NCBI GenBank assembly: GCA_023386765.1
Contig: JAEWJD010000239.1
Location: 1 to 13,085, forward strand
Origin: Pseudomonadota bacterium
GTDB taxonomy: Bacteria > Pseudomonadota > Gammaproteobacteria > Burkholderiales > Burkholderiaceae_B
Direction of reading: 5' to 3'
Length of the DNA stretch: 13,085 bases
Part shown: piece after piece, positions 1 through 7,585 of the stretch
Numbering within the stretch: position 1 is the stretch's first letter
Layout: each line of letters opens with the position of its first letter
Made by a program: the position numbers and the translations under genes
The notes under the pieces: model-generated
Told to the model about the DNA's origin: nothing
Database searches by the model: none
What the model saw: the letters and a program-made list of their open reading frames with translations, nothing else

Positions 1-2
1 GG

Positions 3-2123
3 GGCTCCCGGGGCCCCGCGGACTGCCGCCTGCTTAGCGCCAAGGATCTTTTCGTGGCGCAGGCGGCGCTGACCGGTGAGTCGCTCCCGGTCGAAAAATC
101 CGCGCTTCCCTCCGCCGGGCGGGACAACCCGCTGGAACTGGAAAACATGGTGTTCATGGGCACCAATGTCGTCAGCGGCTCGGCCCTGGCCCTGGTGCTG
201 GCGACCGGCCCGCAGAGCAATTTCGGCCAGCTGGCGGGCACGGTCACGGCCACCAGCCGCGCGCCTACCCAGTTCCAGCGCGGCATCAATCGCGTCAGCT
301 GGGTGCTGATTCGCTTCATGCTGGTCATGGCGCCGCTGGTGCTGATCATCAACGGCGTGACCAAGGGAGACTGGCTGGAGGCATTGTTGTTTGCGCTGGC
401 CGTGGCCGTGGGCCTGACACCGGAAATGCTGCCGATGATCGTGACCTCGACGCTGGCCAAGGGGGCCATCGCGATGTCGCGCAAGAAAGTGGTGGTCAAG
501 CGCCTGGATGCGATCCAGAACCTGGGTGCCATGACGGTGCTGTGCACCGACAAGACCGGCACCCTGACTCAGGATCGCATCGTGCTTGAACGTCATATCG
601 ACGTGGCCGGTGTTCGTTGCGAGCAGGTGCTGCACTATGCCTATCTGAACAGCCACTACCAGACCGGTTTGAAGAATCTGCTGGACGTGGCGGTGCTGGA
701 GCATGCCGAACTCGATCTGGCGGCGGCCTATCGGAAGATCGATGAGATCCCCTTTGATTTCTCGCGCCGGCGCATGTCGGTGGTGGTCAGCCCGCGCGCC
801 GGCGACGGCAGCCATGAACTGATCTGCAAGGGGGCGCTGGAGGAGGTGCTGGCGGTCTGCTCGCACTGGCGGCGCGATGGGCAGGATATGCCGCTCGATG
901 CGGCCTCGCGGGAAGAGATCCGCCGCAGCACCGGCAAGCTCAACGCCGATGGCCTGCGCGTGATCGCGGTGGCGATCCGGCGGCTCGACGGGCTGCGTGA
1001 TGCCTATTCGGTGAACGATGAGCGGGACCTGGTGCTGGTCGGCTATATCGCCTTTCTGGATCCGCCCAAGGACTCCGCTGCGCCGGCCTTGCGGGCTCTG
1101 ATGCGGGCGGGCATCAGCGTCAAGGTGCTGACCGGCGATGTGGAGGCGGTGGCTCGCAAGGTCTGCCACGAGGTCGGGTTGGAGGTCGAGCACTGGTATC
1201 TGGGGCCGGACCTGGATCGCATGGATGACGAGGAGCTGGGCGCTGCCGTAAGCCGCGCAACGCTGTTCGCACGCCTGACGCCGGCCCACAAGGAGCGTCT
1301 GGTTCGCGTGCTGCGGGCCCAGGGGGCGGCGGTCGGCTTCATGGGGGACGGCATCAACGATGCGCCCGCGCTGCGAGCGGCCGACGTCGGGATTTCCGTG
1401 CATTCAGCAGTCGATATCTCCAAAGAAGCCGCCGATATCATCCTGCTGGAAAAAAGCCTGACGGTGCTGGAAGACGGGGTCATCGAAGGGCGGCGTATTT
1501 TCTGCAATATGCTCAAGTACCTGAAGATGACTGCCAGTTCCAATTTCGGCAACGTCTTCTCGGTATTGGTGGCGAGTGCGTTTCTCCCTTTTCTGCCGAT
1601 GCTGCCCATCCAGTTGCTGCTGCAGAACCTTCTTTATGATTTTTCGCAGACGGCCATCCCGTTCGACCGGGTGGATGCCGAACAGCTGCAGTCGCCGCAG
1701 CGCTGGGATCCGGAGGGCTTGGGCCGATTTATGGTTTTTTTCGGCCCCATTAGTTCGATCTTTGACATCCTGACGTTCGCACTGATGTGGTATGTCTTTC
1801 AGGCCAATACGCCGGAGCATCAAACCCTGTTCCAGTCCGGCTGGTTCATCGAAGGCCTGTTGTCCCAGACCCTGATCGTGCATCTGATCCGCACCCGCCA
1901 CGTGCCTTTCCTGCAAAGCCGCGCGGCGCCCGCCCTGTTGTGGATGACCCTGCTCATCATGGCGGTCGGTGTGGCCTTGCCCTTCACTCCGCTCGCGAGT
2001 TATTTCGACATGCAGCCTTTGCCCTGGACCTATTTCCCCTTCCTCGTGGCCATTCTGTTGGGCTACGCCGGCCTGACGCAGGCGCTCAAGAACGTTTGGG
2101 TGCGCCGTTATGGCTGGCAATAA
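3..2123 (+). CDS. mgtA: Mg2+-importing P-type ATPase (P3B, MgtA/MgtB type), 5' end cut off by window start
   Basis: Inner-membrane P-type ATPase that brings Mg2+ into the cytoplasm. The frame is open from base 3 and reads PADCRLLSAKD before TGES (actuator-domain loop), so the GTG at 54 is internal and the gene starts before the window. The phosphorylation motif DKTGTLT has its Asp at 549-551, followed by the nucleotide-binding domain. The hinge motif GDGINDAPAL lies near 1345-1373. The tail carries the MgtA-typical stretch around LPIQLLLQNLLYDFSQTAIPFD and several C-terminal membrane helices. About 706 residues are present. By comparison with E. coli MgtA (about 900 residues, phospho-Asp near 373), roughly 190 N-terminal residues are missing. 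The last codons overlap the porin start by 14 bases. MgtA and MgtB cannot be told apart without the N-terminus. Any Mg2+-sensing leader lies outside the window. Confidence 0.93.
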   Translation, partial: GSRGPADCRLLSAKDLFVAQAALTGESLPVEKSALPSAGRDNPLELENMVFMGTNVVSGSALALVLATGPQSNFGQLAGTVTATSRAPTQFQRGINRVSWVLIRFMLVMAPLVLIINGVTKGDWLEALLFALAVAVGLTPEMLPMIVTSTLAKGAIAMSRKKVVVKRLDAIQNLGAMTVLCTDKTGTLTQDRIVLERHIDVAGVRCEQVLHYAYLNSHYQTGLKNLLDVAVLEHAELDLAAAYRKIDEIPFDFSRRRMSVVVSPRAGDGSHELICKGALEEVLAVCSHWRRDGQDMPLDAASREEIRRSTGKLNADGLRVIAVAIRRLDGLRDAYSVNDERDLVLVGYIAFLDPPKDSAAPALRALMRAGISVKVLTGDVEAVARKVCHEVGLEVEHWYLGPDLDRMDDEELGAAVSRATLFARLTPAHKERLVRVLRAQGAAVGFMGDGINDAPALRAADVGISVHSAVDISKEAADIILLEKSLTVLEDGVIEGRRIFCNMLKYLKMTASSNFGNVFSVLVASAFLPFLPMLPIQLLLQNLLYDFSQTAIPFDRVDAEQLQSPQRWDPEGLGRFMVFFGPISSIFDILTFALMWYVFQANTPEHQTLFQSGWFIEGLLSQTLIVHLIRTRHVPFLQSRAAPALLWMTLLIMAVGVALPFTPLASYFDMQPLPWTYFPFLVAILLGYAGLTQALKNVWVRRYGWQ

Positions 2124-3204
2124 GCGCGTCGGGGCGGCGGCGGCCCTGTTGCTGGTGGCTTCGGCCAGCCACGCCGACGACAACACGCTGCAACTCTACG
2201 GCGTGGTTGACCTCGGGGTTGCCAGCACTCGCATGAGTGGCAGCGACCAAGGCACGCGCAATGGCCTGCTGTCCGGCGGCCTGACCGACAGCCTGTGGGG
2301 GCTGCGCGTGGTCGAGCCGCTGGGCAGCGGCTGGTCTACCGAAGCCGGCCTGGAAAGCGGCTTTGATGCCGCTAACGGCCAGATGAACGAGGCCGGCCGG
2401 CTGTTCGATTTTGGCAGCTGGGTGGCACTCGCCAGCGACGAGGCCGGCCGCCTGCAGCTGGGGCGGGCGTCCACCGTCGCCATGACCTATGGCAGCGAGC
2501 TCGAGGTCGCTTCCTGGCGTGACATGGGGATGGGCGCCTTGTTCAAGGCTTCCGACAACTACCGGCGCAACAACCTGCTGAATTACTACACGCCCCAATG
2601 GGGCGGGTGGCAGGCCGGGCTGGGTTATGCCTTTGACGCGGCCGGTCCGGACGGTCCGAAGGCCGGGGGGAGGGGGCATGCCCTGAGCGCCGGTCTCATG
2701 TATCAGTCCGAACCTTGGCTGGCCGTGCTCACCTGGGACCGCCTGCACCCCGGCAGCGGCAGCGAGGCCGCCGGGCGACGCCCGAGCGCCTGGCAGGCGG
2801 GGCTGTCCTACCAGGCCGACAGCTGGCGCGTATCGTTGGCCTGGTCGCGCCAGCGCGATGGCTTCGTCGGCCAGAACGGCGATGGTATCGAAGGCCTGGG
2901 CCCGCAGGCTTTCATCCAGGGTGGTCGTGCCGATGCCTGGCTGTTGGGCACGGAACTGGCCGTGGGGCCGCGCTCGGCCCTGCTGCTGCAGGCGTCGCTG
3001 GCACGCCCCGACTGGCGCTGGGAAAACGGCCGCCGCGCGGGCCGGGTTCAGCTCTATACCGTCGGATGGCGCGAAGACCTGTCGGCGCGCACCAGCCTCT
3101 ATGCCTTTGTGGGCCGGCTCATCGGTGGCACGTTGGATGACACCTTTACCGAATCAGGAGGCGGGGCCACCCGGGTGGGCGTTGGCCTGACCCAGCGCTT
3201 CTGA
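2110..3204 (+). CDS. Outer-membrane general porin (Gram-negative porin family)
   Basis: A 364-residue protein predicted to form a 16-strand beta-barrel pore in the outer membrane for passive diffusion of small solutes. Residues 1-22 (MAGNKR, an Ala/Leu core, then ASHA) form a clear signal peptide, with cleavage likely after SHA22 before DDN. The mature protein starts LQLYGVVDLGV, the usual first strand of betaproteobacterial porins. It alternates short aromatic/hydrophobic strands with Gly/Asp-rich loops and ends in ...GVGLTQRF, the C-terminal Phe recognised by the BAM machinery. Length is normal for the family. The ATG lies inside the end of the Mg2+ ATPase gene (14-base overlap, different frame), so it is probably cotranscribed and translationally coupled; only a weak GGGTG precedes it. 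Substrate selectivity cannot be read from sequence, but the position suggests a link to cation uptake. The ATG at 2110 is chosen because it supplies the complete signal peptide. Confidence 0.88.
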   Translation: MAGNKRVGAAAALLLVASASHADDNTLQLYGVVDLGVASTRMSGSDQGTRNGLLSGGLTDSLWGLRVVEPLGSGWSTEAGLESGFDAANGQMNEAGRLFDFGSWVALASDEAGRLQLGRASTVAMTYGSELEVASWRDMGMGALFKASDNYRRNNLLNYYTPQWGGWQAGLGYAFDAAGPDGPKAGGRGHALSAGLMYQSEPWLAVLTWDRLHPGSGSEAAGRRPSAWQAGLSYQADSWRVSLAWSRQRDGFVGQNGDGIEGLGPQAFIQGGRADAWLLGTELAVGPRSALLLQASLARPDWRWENGRRAGRVQLYTVGWREDLSARTSLYAFVGRLIGGTLDDTFTESGGGATRVGVGLTQRF

Positions 3205-3218
3205 CGCGTACCCATGAA

Positions 3219-3255
3219 AAACCGGCCGCTGCCCGGGGAGGGCGGCGGCCGGTTT
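3219..3255. terminator. Bidirectional intrinsic terminator between porin and galU
   Basis: A 16-base-pair hairpin with arms 3219-3234 (AAACCGGCCGCTGCCC) and 3240-3255 (GGGCGGCGGCCGGTTT), joined by the loop GGGGA. The only imperfection is one G-T pair. An A run on the left (3217-3221) and a T run on the right (3253-3255) give a short U tract in both directions, suiting the two convergent genes that end at 3204 (+) and 3275 (-). Confidence 0.85.
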
Positions 3256-3274
3256 GCGCAAGCCTTCAGGAGGC

Positions 3275-4120
3275 TCAGGCCGGATCGGGAACCAGTCCGT
3301 GATACTTGCGGCCAAATGCCACGGTCGCCTGGAACATGCCCGCCTTGCTGCCGCAGTCATAGCGCTTGCCATCGTAGCGATAGGCATAGACCGGATGCTC
3401 CCGCATCATCGAGGCGATGCCGTCGGTGAGCTGGATCTCATTGCCGGCTCCGCGGCCGATGGTGCGCAGATGATCGAAGATCTGCGGGGCCAGCACATAG
3501 CGGCCCACGACGGCGAGGGTCGATGGCGCATCTTCGGGTGCGGGTTTTTCCACGATGCTCTGCACCCGTTCGGTCTGCGCGGCCACCGGCGTGGCGGCGA
3601 CGATGCCGTATTTGCGGGTATCGGTTCGCGGCACGTCCTGCACGCCCAGTACGCTGCCATCCTGCGCCATGGCGCATTCGATCAGCTGCGACATGACCGG
3701 CTTGTCGGCGTCGATCAAGTCATCGGCCAGTAGAACGGCGAAAGGCTCATCGCCCACGGCGGGGGCCGCGCTCAGCACCGCATGGCCCAGGCCCAAGGGG
3801 GCTGATTGGCGGATGTACAGGCAGTTGACGTGCGGCGGCAGGATGTCGCGCAGCACCGCCAGCAGATCCTCCTTCCCTTTGCGCTCCAGGTCGGCCTGCA
3901 GCTCGGGAGCGCTGTCGAAGTGGTCCTCGATGGCGCGCTTGTTGCGCCCTGTGACAAAGATCAGATCGGTAATCCCTGCCGCCACCGCCTCTTCGACGGC
4001 ATATTGGATCAGGGGTTTGTCTACCACCGGCAGCATTTCTTTCGGCATTGCCTTGGTGGCGGGCAAAAACCTCGTTCCCAAACCTGCAACGGGAAAGACG
4101 GCTTTTCGCACGGGCTTCAT
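3275..4120 (-). CDS. galU: UTP--glucose-1-phosphate uridylyltransferase
   Basis: Makes UDP-glucose and pyrophosphate from UTP and glucose-1-phosphate in the cytoplasm. UDP-glucose feeds lipopolysaccharide core, capsule/exopolysaccharide and galactose metabolism. The 281-residue protein begins MKPVRKAVFPVAGLGTRFLP. The nucleotide-binding signature GLGTRFLPATKAMPKEMLP spans residues 13-31, followed by VDKPLIQYAVEEA. Further on come the DD of LLADDLID (metal/sugar nucleotide site), a VEKP motif, GNEIQLTDGI and DCGSKAGMFQA near the C-terminus, all typical of bacterial GalU. Length matches the usual 280-300 residues. The ATG is preceded on its own strand by CTGGAG, seven bases upstream. The gene is monocistronic here: convergent with the porin (shared terminator) and divergent from the BepA-like gene. 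No domain is missing. Confidence 0.97.
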   Translation of the reverse strand: MKPVRKAVFPVAGLGTRFLPATKAMPKEMLPVVDKPLIQYAVEEAVAAGITDLIFVTGRNKRAIEDHFDSAPELQADLERKGKEDLLAVLRDILPPHVNCLYIRQSAPLGLGHAVLSAAPAVGDEPFAVLLADDLIDADKPVMSQLIECAMAQDGSVLGVQDVPRTDTRKYGIVAATPVAAQTERVQSIVEKPAPEDAPSTLAVVGRYVLAPQIFDHLRTIGRGAGNEIQLTDGIASMMREHPVYAYRYDGKRYDCGSKAGMFQATVAFGRKYHGLVPDPA

Positions 4121-4154
4121 CGGGACTCCAGCAAAATGGTTCGGGAAAAGGAAT

Positions 4155-4177
4155 AGCGGCGAAAACTTTTCGCCGCT
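4155..4177. promoter_or_regulatory. 23-base palindrome in the galU/bepA divergent promoter region
   Basis: AGCGGCGAAAA-C-TTTTCGCCGCT: two perfect 11-base arms around a single central C, in the 74 bases between the divergent starts at 4120 and 4195. In RNA it could fold as a 9-bp stem with a 5-base loop, but it lacks a downstream U run suited to termination. A dimeric repressor or activator site serving one or both genes is the simpler reading. The symmetry is direct observation; the role is inference. Confidence 0.5.
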
Positions 4178-4182
4178 GTCGC

Positions 4183-4188
4183 TATCAT
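4183..4188 (+). promoter_or_regulatory. Possible -10 element (TATCAT) for the bepA-like gene
   Basis: TATCAT matches the sigma-70 -10 consensus at 5 of 6 positions and is followed by AACGCT and then the ATG at 4195. Initiation 7 bases after this hexamer would begin the mRNA at or next to the start codon. No good -35 hexamer is seen 16-18 bases upstream; that interval overlaps the 4155-4177 palindrome. Weak evidence on its own. Confidence 0.3.
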
Positions 4189-4194
4189 AACGCT

Positions 4195-5712
4195 ATGAAC
4201 TTGCGCTCTCGTCCATTTTCGCCTGCGGCTGGGACCCGCATTTTGACCGTCGTCATGAGTTTGGCGCTGGTATTGCCTGCGGCCCCCCTGGTTGCCCAGC
4301 CGGTCGGCCTGCCCTCCATGGGAGCGGCATCGGGCGCCGACCTCTCTCCGGCGCTTGAGCGCCAGCTTGGCGAAGCCATCATGGCGCAAGGCCGGCGTGA
4401 TCCCACTTATATCAATGACCCGGAACTGGCTCAGTATCTGACCACGATGGGCCGGAAACTGGCGGCGTTCGCTCCTGGCGGCATGCCCGATGTCGAAATA
4501 TTCGGTGTCCGTGATCCGGAAATCAATGCGTTTGCCATGCCGGGCGGCTTTATTGGCATCAACAGCGGCCTGATCGTGTCCTCGTCCAGCGAGTCCGAAC
4601 TGGCCGGCGTGCTGGCCCATGAAATCGGGCACGTGGCGCAGCGCCACATTGCGCGCGGCATGACGCAGCAGAGCCAGAACAGCATGGTCATGATGGCCAG
4701 CCTGGCGGCGGCTTTGCTGGCCGCCCTGGCCGGTGGCGGCGGCAACCTCGCCATGGGGGTGGCGGCCTTCGGGCAGGCGGCTGCCATCAATCGCCAGTTG
4801 GGCTTTTCACGCGATGCCGAGCGCGAAGCGGACCGGACCGGCCTGCAGATGTTGACCCGTGCGGGCTACGACCCGGCCGGGATGGCGCGCATGTTCGAAC
4901 GTCTCATGAACGCCTCTCGCCTGAATGAAGGCATGGGGGGCGGGGCCTGGGCAAGCACCCACCCCCTGTCCATCGAACGGATGTCGGATGTGCAGAACCG
5001 CATCCGAGAACTGCCGTCGTCGCGCTATCTCGACAGCGATGATTTCTGGTTCATCCGCGCCAAGATGCGCGTGGTGCAAGGGCGCGATGCCACCAGTCTG
5101 CGCAGCGCCCAGCAGCAACTGCGCGATGAGGTCAACACTTTGTCCGGGGTGCGCCGTGCGGCAGCCCAGTATGGGCTGGCCCTGTATGCCTACCAGCGCA
5201 ATGAGCTGGAACAGGCGCAGCAACTCCTCAATGAAGCGATGGCCGGCGAGCGGCGCTCGCCCATGATGGCCAAGCTCAATATCGACATCGCTTCGGCGCG
5301 CAAGGATCGCGGCCGTCAGCTCATGCTCGCGCAGGCGGCCATCAAGCAATGGCCCGACAACCGTGCGCTGGCCGTCAGCTACGCCCAGGCCTTGCAGGAC
5401 AATGATCGCTTTGCCGAAGCGCAGGCCTACCTGCGCGATCGCATCGAAAGGTGGGGTGCCGATGAGCCCGAGCTCTACCAGCTCCTGGCCCAAAGTGAAT
5501 CGCGCGTCGGCAACGGCGTGCAGGCACGGCGCGACATGGCCCGCTACTACATGGCCACCGGTGCCTATGCCGCAGCCGAATCCCAGCTCCAGCAGGCCCG
5601 TAACCTCTCTCGCGACTTCTACGAGCAATCCCAGATCGACGTCCAGATCCGCGAAGCCAAGGAAAAACTCGCCGAAGAGCGCGCCCTCCTGGAACGCTTT
5701 CGCGCCGGTTGA
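4195..5712 (+). CDS. bepA: Periplasmic M48 zinc metalloprotease with TPR domain (BepA/YfgC-like)
   Basis: Exported protease/chaperone; the E. coli relative BepA assists or degrades stalled outer-membrane proteins such as LptD at the BAM complex. The 505-residue protein has an N-terminal signal peptide (RSR, a hydrophobic stretch LTVVMSLALVLPAAPL, then VAQP). The M48 domain carries HEIGH at residues 142-146 (two Zn-binding His and the catalytic Glu), the third ligand region RDAEREAD with Glu209, and THPL with His256, corresponding to the regulatory His near 246 of E. coli BepA. A Gly/Ala-rich loop (LAGGGG) lies between HEIGH and RDAE. Residues from about 280 to the end are Ala/Gln/Leu-rich helices that fit TPR repeats. 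E. coli BepA has 487 residues. The frame stays open upstream to 4048, but that part lies over galU; ATG 4195 gives the signal peptide. No Shine-Dalgarno sequence is visible before it. Confidence 0.87.
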   Translation: MNLRSRPFSPAAGTRILTVVMSLALVLPAAPLVAQPVGLPSMGAASGADLSPALERQLGEAIMAQGRRDPTYINDPELAQYLTTMGRKLAAFAPGGMPDVEIFGVRDPEINAFAMPGGFIGINSGLIVSSSSESELAGVLAHEIGHVAQRHIARGMTQQSQNSMVMMASLAAALLAALAGGGGNLAMGVAAFGQAAAINRQLGFSRDAEREADRTGLQMLTRAGYDPAGMARMFERLMNASRLNEGMGGGAWASTHPLSIERMSDVQNRIRELPSSRYLDSDDFWFIRAKMRVVQGRDATSLRSAQQQLRDEVNTLSGVRRAAAQYGLALYAYQRNELEQAQQLLNEAMAGERRSPMMAKLNIDIASARKDRGRQLMLAQAAIKQWPDNRALAVSYAQALQDNDRFAEAQAYLRDRIERWGADEPELYQLLAQSESRVGNGVQARRDMARYYMATGAYAAAESQLQQARNLSRDFYEQSQIDVQIREAKEKLAEERALLERFRAG

Positions 5713-5747
5713 TCCGAGCCCAGTCCGTCCCGCCGCCCCGGGGTGAG

Positions 5748-5769
5748 GTTGCCCCCTTTTGGGGGCGGC
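5748..5769. repeat. Hairpin in the gap between convergent bepA-like and hydrolase genes
   Basis: GGTTGCCCCC (5747-5756) TTTT GGGGGCGGC (5761-5769): a 9-bp stem (5748-5756 with 5761-5769, including two G-T pairs) with a TTTT loop (AAAA on the other strand). It is followed by GCGCGCAAAGCGC, itself nearly self-complementary. It sits between the stop codons at 5712 (+) and 5806 (-). It lacks a U tract on either side, so it is either a poor terminator or RNA 3'-end protecting structure, or a copy of a dispersed intergenic repeat. Copy number cannot be judged from one window. Confidence 0.4.
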
Positions 5770-5805
5770 AAGCGCGCAAAGCGCACGCCGCATGGGGGGC
5801 TTTCC

Positions 5806-6903
5806 CTATTTCCCTGTTTCGAAAAACCGTCCCAGCCGTTGCGGCAGCCAGTTCAGGTGGGCAGGGAAGGGGCCAGTGGGAAAGCCGGCATGACCGCCGG
5901 CCGCCGGTTGGTGCAGGAGCACCGAGTCGGCACAGTCGGCCGGCACCGGCAGGGCACTTTCGGGCATGAAGGGGTCGTTGCGGGCGTTGAGTACCAGCGT
6001 GGGCACGGCGATCTTGGCCAGCCACGGTTTGCTGGACGCACGTGTCCAGTAGTCCAGCGCATTGCGAAAGCCGTGCATCGGTGCGGTATAGGCGTCGTCG
6101 AAGTCGCGCAGGTCCTTGGCGTGAGCGATGCGCATGACGTCGATGGCGCCTGGGAAGCGCTTGGCCTTCTCCAGCACCTTGTGTTTCATGGTGCGCAGAA
6201 AGTAGGGCGTATAAATGCGGCGGCCGAAAAAACCGCTGCACAGCGCCTTGCCGCCTGCCACCAGATCCAGCGGCACCGACACCCCGGCCGCGCCGGCCAG
6301 CCAGCCGCTGCTTTCAGGGTGTTCACCAAGATACTTGAGCAGGGCATTGCCGCCCAGCGACACGCCTACCGCATGCCAGCGGGCATGGGGCAGACGGGCG
6401 CGTACGGTCTCCAGCATGAAGCCGCCTTCTTCGGAGTCGCCGGAGTAATAGGCCCGGGCGAGGCGATTGGGCACGCCCGAGCAACCCCGGAAGTGCGCGA
6501 TCGCCACGATCCAGCCGCGTGCGCGGAAATGGTGGGCGATGGACTGGGCATAGCGGCTGTTGCTGCCGCCCTCCAGGCCATGGAACAGCACCAGGGCGGG
6601 CGTGTCCGGTGTACGGGGCAGGCTGTTCCAGTCTTGCGGGGACATCCAGCGCGCGGCGGCGGTCTTGCCGTTGACCGGCGCATCCGTCCTGATGGGGCTG
6701 CCATCGGGTGCCTTGTGCGGGAACAGCCCGGGACCGGTCCAGTCGAAGTCGACGAAATCGGTGTCGGGCGTATCCACGCGTTCGCGCACGAAGGCGATGT
6801 GGTGATATTGCGCCAGCGTGGCCGCGTACAGCGTCTGGCTATTGCCACCAGGCAGCCAGGGCGGGACGGGGCAGGGCGAGAGGTCGATCCGGGTCGCTGC
6901 CAA
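5806..6903 (-). CDS. Alpha/beta-fold hydrolase, YheT family (COG0429)
   Basis: Predicted cytoplasmic serine hydrolase of the YheT/ABHD group, probably an esterase; the natural substrate is unknown even in E. coli. With a TTG start at 6903 the protein has 365 residues (E. coli YheT about 340). The start region reads IDLSPCPVPPWLPGGNSQTL, matching the family's typical N-terminus (P-W-L-P-G-G/A-H/N-x-Q-T). Then come LVLFHGLEGGSNS (oxyanion loop) and the nucleophile elbow GVSLGG with Ser182. The acid Asp310 is in NARNDPF and the His338 in GGHAGF, completing the triad. The TTG is chosen because it is the only plausible start between the upstream gene's stop (6918) and the conserved domain; the first in-frame ATG would cut well into the domain. 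It is the last gene of the - strand operon, 14 bases after the SnoaL-like gene, which suggests coupled translation. Confidence 0.85.
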   Translation of the reverse strand: MAATRIDLSPCPVPPWLPGGNSQTLYAATLAQYHHIAFVRERVDTPDTDFVDFDWTGPGLFPHKAPDGSPIRTDAPVNGKTAAARWMSPQDWNSLPRTPDTPALVLFHGLEGGSNSRYAQSIAHHFRARGWIVAIAHFRGCSGVPNRLARAYYSGDSEEGGFMLETVRARLPHARWHAVGVSLGGNALLKYLGEHPESSGWLAGAAGVSVPLDLVAGGKALCSGFFGRRIYTPYFLRTMKHKVLEKAKRFPGAIDVMRIAHAKDLRDFDDAYTAPMHGFRNALDYWTRASSKPWLAKIAVPTLVLNARNDPFMPESALPVPADCADSVLLHQPAAGGHAGFPTGPFPAHLNWLPQRLGRFFETGK

Positions 6904-6917
6904 GTCTCTGCCTGTGC

Positions 6918-7340
6918 TCAGTGCAACCGGTCGGGGACGTCGTGCAGATCGAGCACGCCGGCCTCGGCGGGCGCCTGCGAAGCATGGTGCAGCACCATGC
7001 GCCAGCCGGTCGGCCCCTTGTGGTAGATGTTGGTGGCGTAGCAGTTGGCGAACTCGGTGCCATCCCGCGTGAGGATGGTGATCTGTTCGACCAGCACATG
7101 CACGGCGCACATCATGCTTTGCACCACGACCGGACGCAACGGATGGATATGCAGTGGGCCGTTGGCCAACACCTGCTGCCACGATTCGTGCACCGCGCTG
7201 TGACCCACGATCCGCAGGCCGCCAGGATGAATGCAGACGACTTCTTCGTCGTCCGCCCATATCTGCATGAGTCGATCGGCGTCGGCTTGTTCCAGGGCTT
7301 CGTAGAAGGCGTGCTCTGCTTCGTCAGGGGTGGCGAACAT
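6918..7340 (-). CDS. SnoaL-like / NTF2-fold protein (nuclear transport factor 2 family)
   Basis: A 140-residue cytoplasmic protein with the length and pattern of the SnoaL_3 branch of the NTF2 cone fold. It starts MFATPDEAEHAFYEALEQAD and has DRLMQIWADDEEVVCIHPGG near residues 20-40, where the C-I-H-P-G block is characteristic. The end reads GWRMVLHHASQAP, the terminal strand of the fold. Members include ketosteroid-isomerase-like enzymes, but most, including this subgroup, have no known reaction; I assign none. The ATG at 7340 is chosen because the open frame upstream (to 7433) lies over the zinc-finger gene and contains no domain sequence. No clear Shine-Dalgarno sequence precedes it. It lies 32 bases after the zinc-finger gene and 14 before the hydrolase, so it is probably the third gene of the operon. 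Confidence 0.82.
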   Translation of the reverse strand: MFATPDEAEHAFYEALEQADADRLMQIWADDEEVVCIHPGGLRIVGHSAVHESWQQVLANGPLHIHPLRPVVVQSMMCAVHVLVEQITILTRDGTEFANCYATNIYHKGPTGWRMVLHHASQAPAEAGVLDLHDVPDRLH

Positions 7341-7372
7341 GGGCGGATCAGGGTGGCGCGCGCCGCGCGGGA

Positions 7373-7576
7373 TTAATGACCGTGGATGACCGTGCCGGGC
7401 TTCAGGCGGTATTCCGCCCCACAGTAGGGGCACTGTGCTTCGCCGGTGTGAGTGACGTCAAGGAAAACGCGCGGATGCATGCTCCACAGAGGCGCTTTCG
7501 GCCCGGGACAGTACACCGGGAGGTCTTCCGCGCCGAGTTCGACGACTTCGTGCGCGGCTTGGGCAGCAGCAGTCAT
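7373..7576 (-). CDS. Small zinc-finger CHCC protein (zf-CHCC, PF10276-like)
   Basis: A 67-residue protein beginning MTAAAQAAHEVVELGAEDLP. It carries a C-x(n)-H-x(n)-C-x-x-C zinc ligand set: Cys in VYCPGP, His in SMHPRVFLD, and CPYC in the motif QCPYCGAEYRL. This is the bacterial stand-alone version of the domain found in the mitochondrial complex I accessory subunit NDUFS6. The bacterial role is not established; zinc binding is the only safe prediction. The ATG at 7576 has TAGGAA eight bases upstream, a good ribosome binding site that also contains the stop codon of the 46-residue ORF before it. That implies coupled translation with that ORF. The ilvE-waaF neighbourhood I associate with this gene in related bacteria is not seen here (from memory, not checked). 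Confidence 0.9.
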   Translation of the reverse strand: MTAAAQAAHEVVELGAEDLPVYCPGPKAPLWSMHPRVFLDVTHTGEAQCPYCGAEYRLKPGTVIHGH

Positions 7577-7585
7577 GTGACGTTC

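Noticed and set aside
1404..2186. A 260-codon - strand frame over mgtA and the porin start
   Set aside because: Gln/His/Arg-rich shadow composition with no domain; it conflicts with two well-supported genes.
4048..4194. N-terminal extension of the bepA-like protein
   Set aside because: These codons lie over the 5' end of galU and would bury the signal peptide inside the protein.
4807..5793. A 328-codon open frame on the - strand over the bepA-like gene
   Set aside because: Antisense shadow; no recognisable motif, and it reads through the convergent intergenic hairpin.
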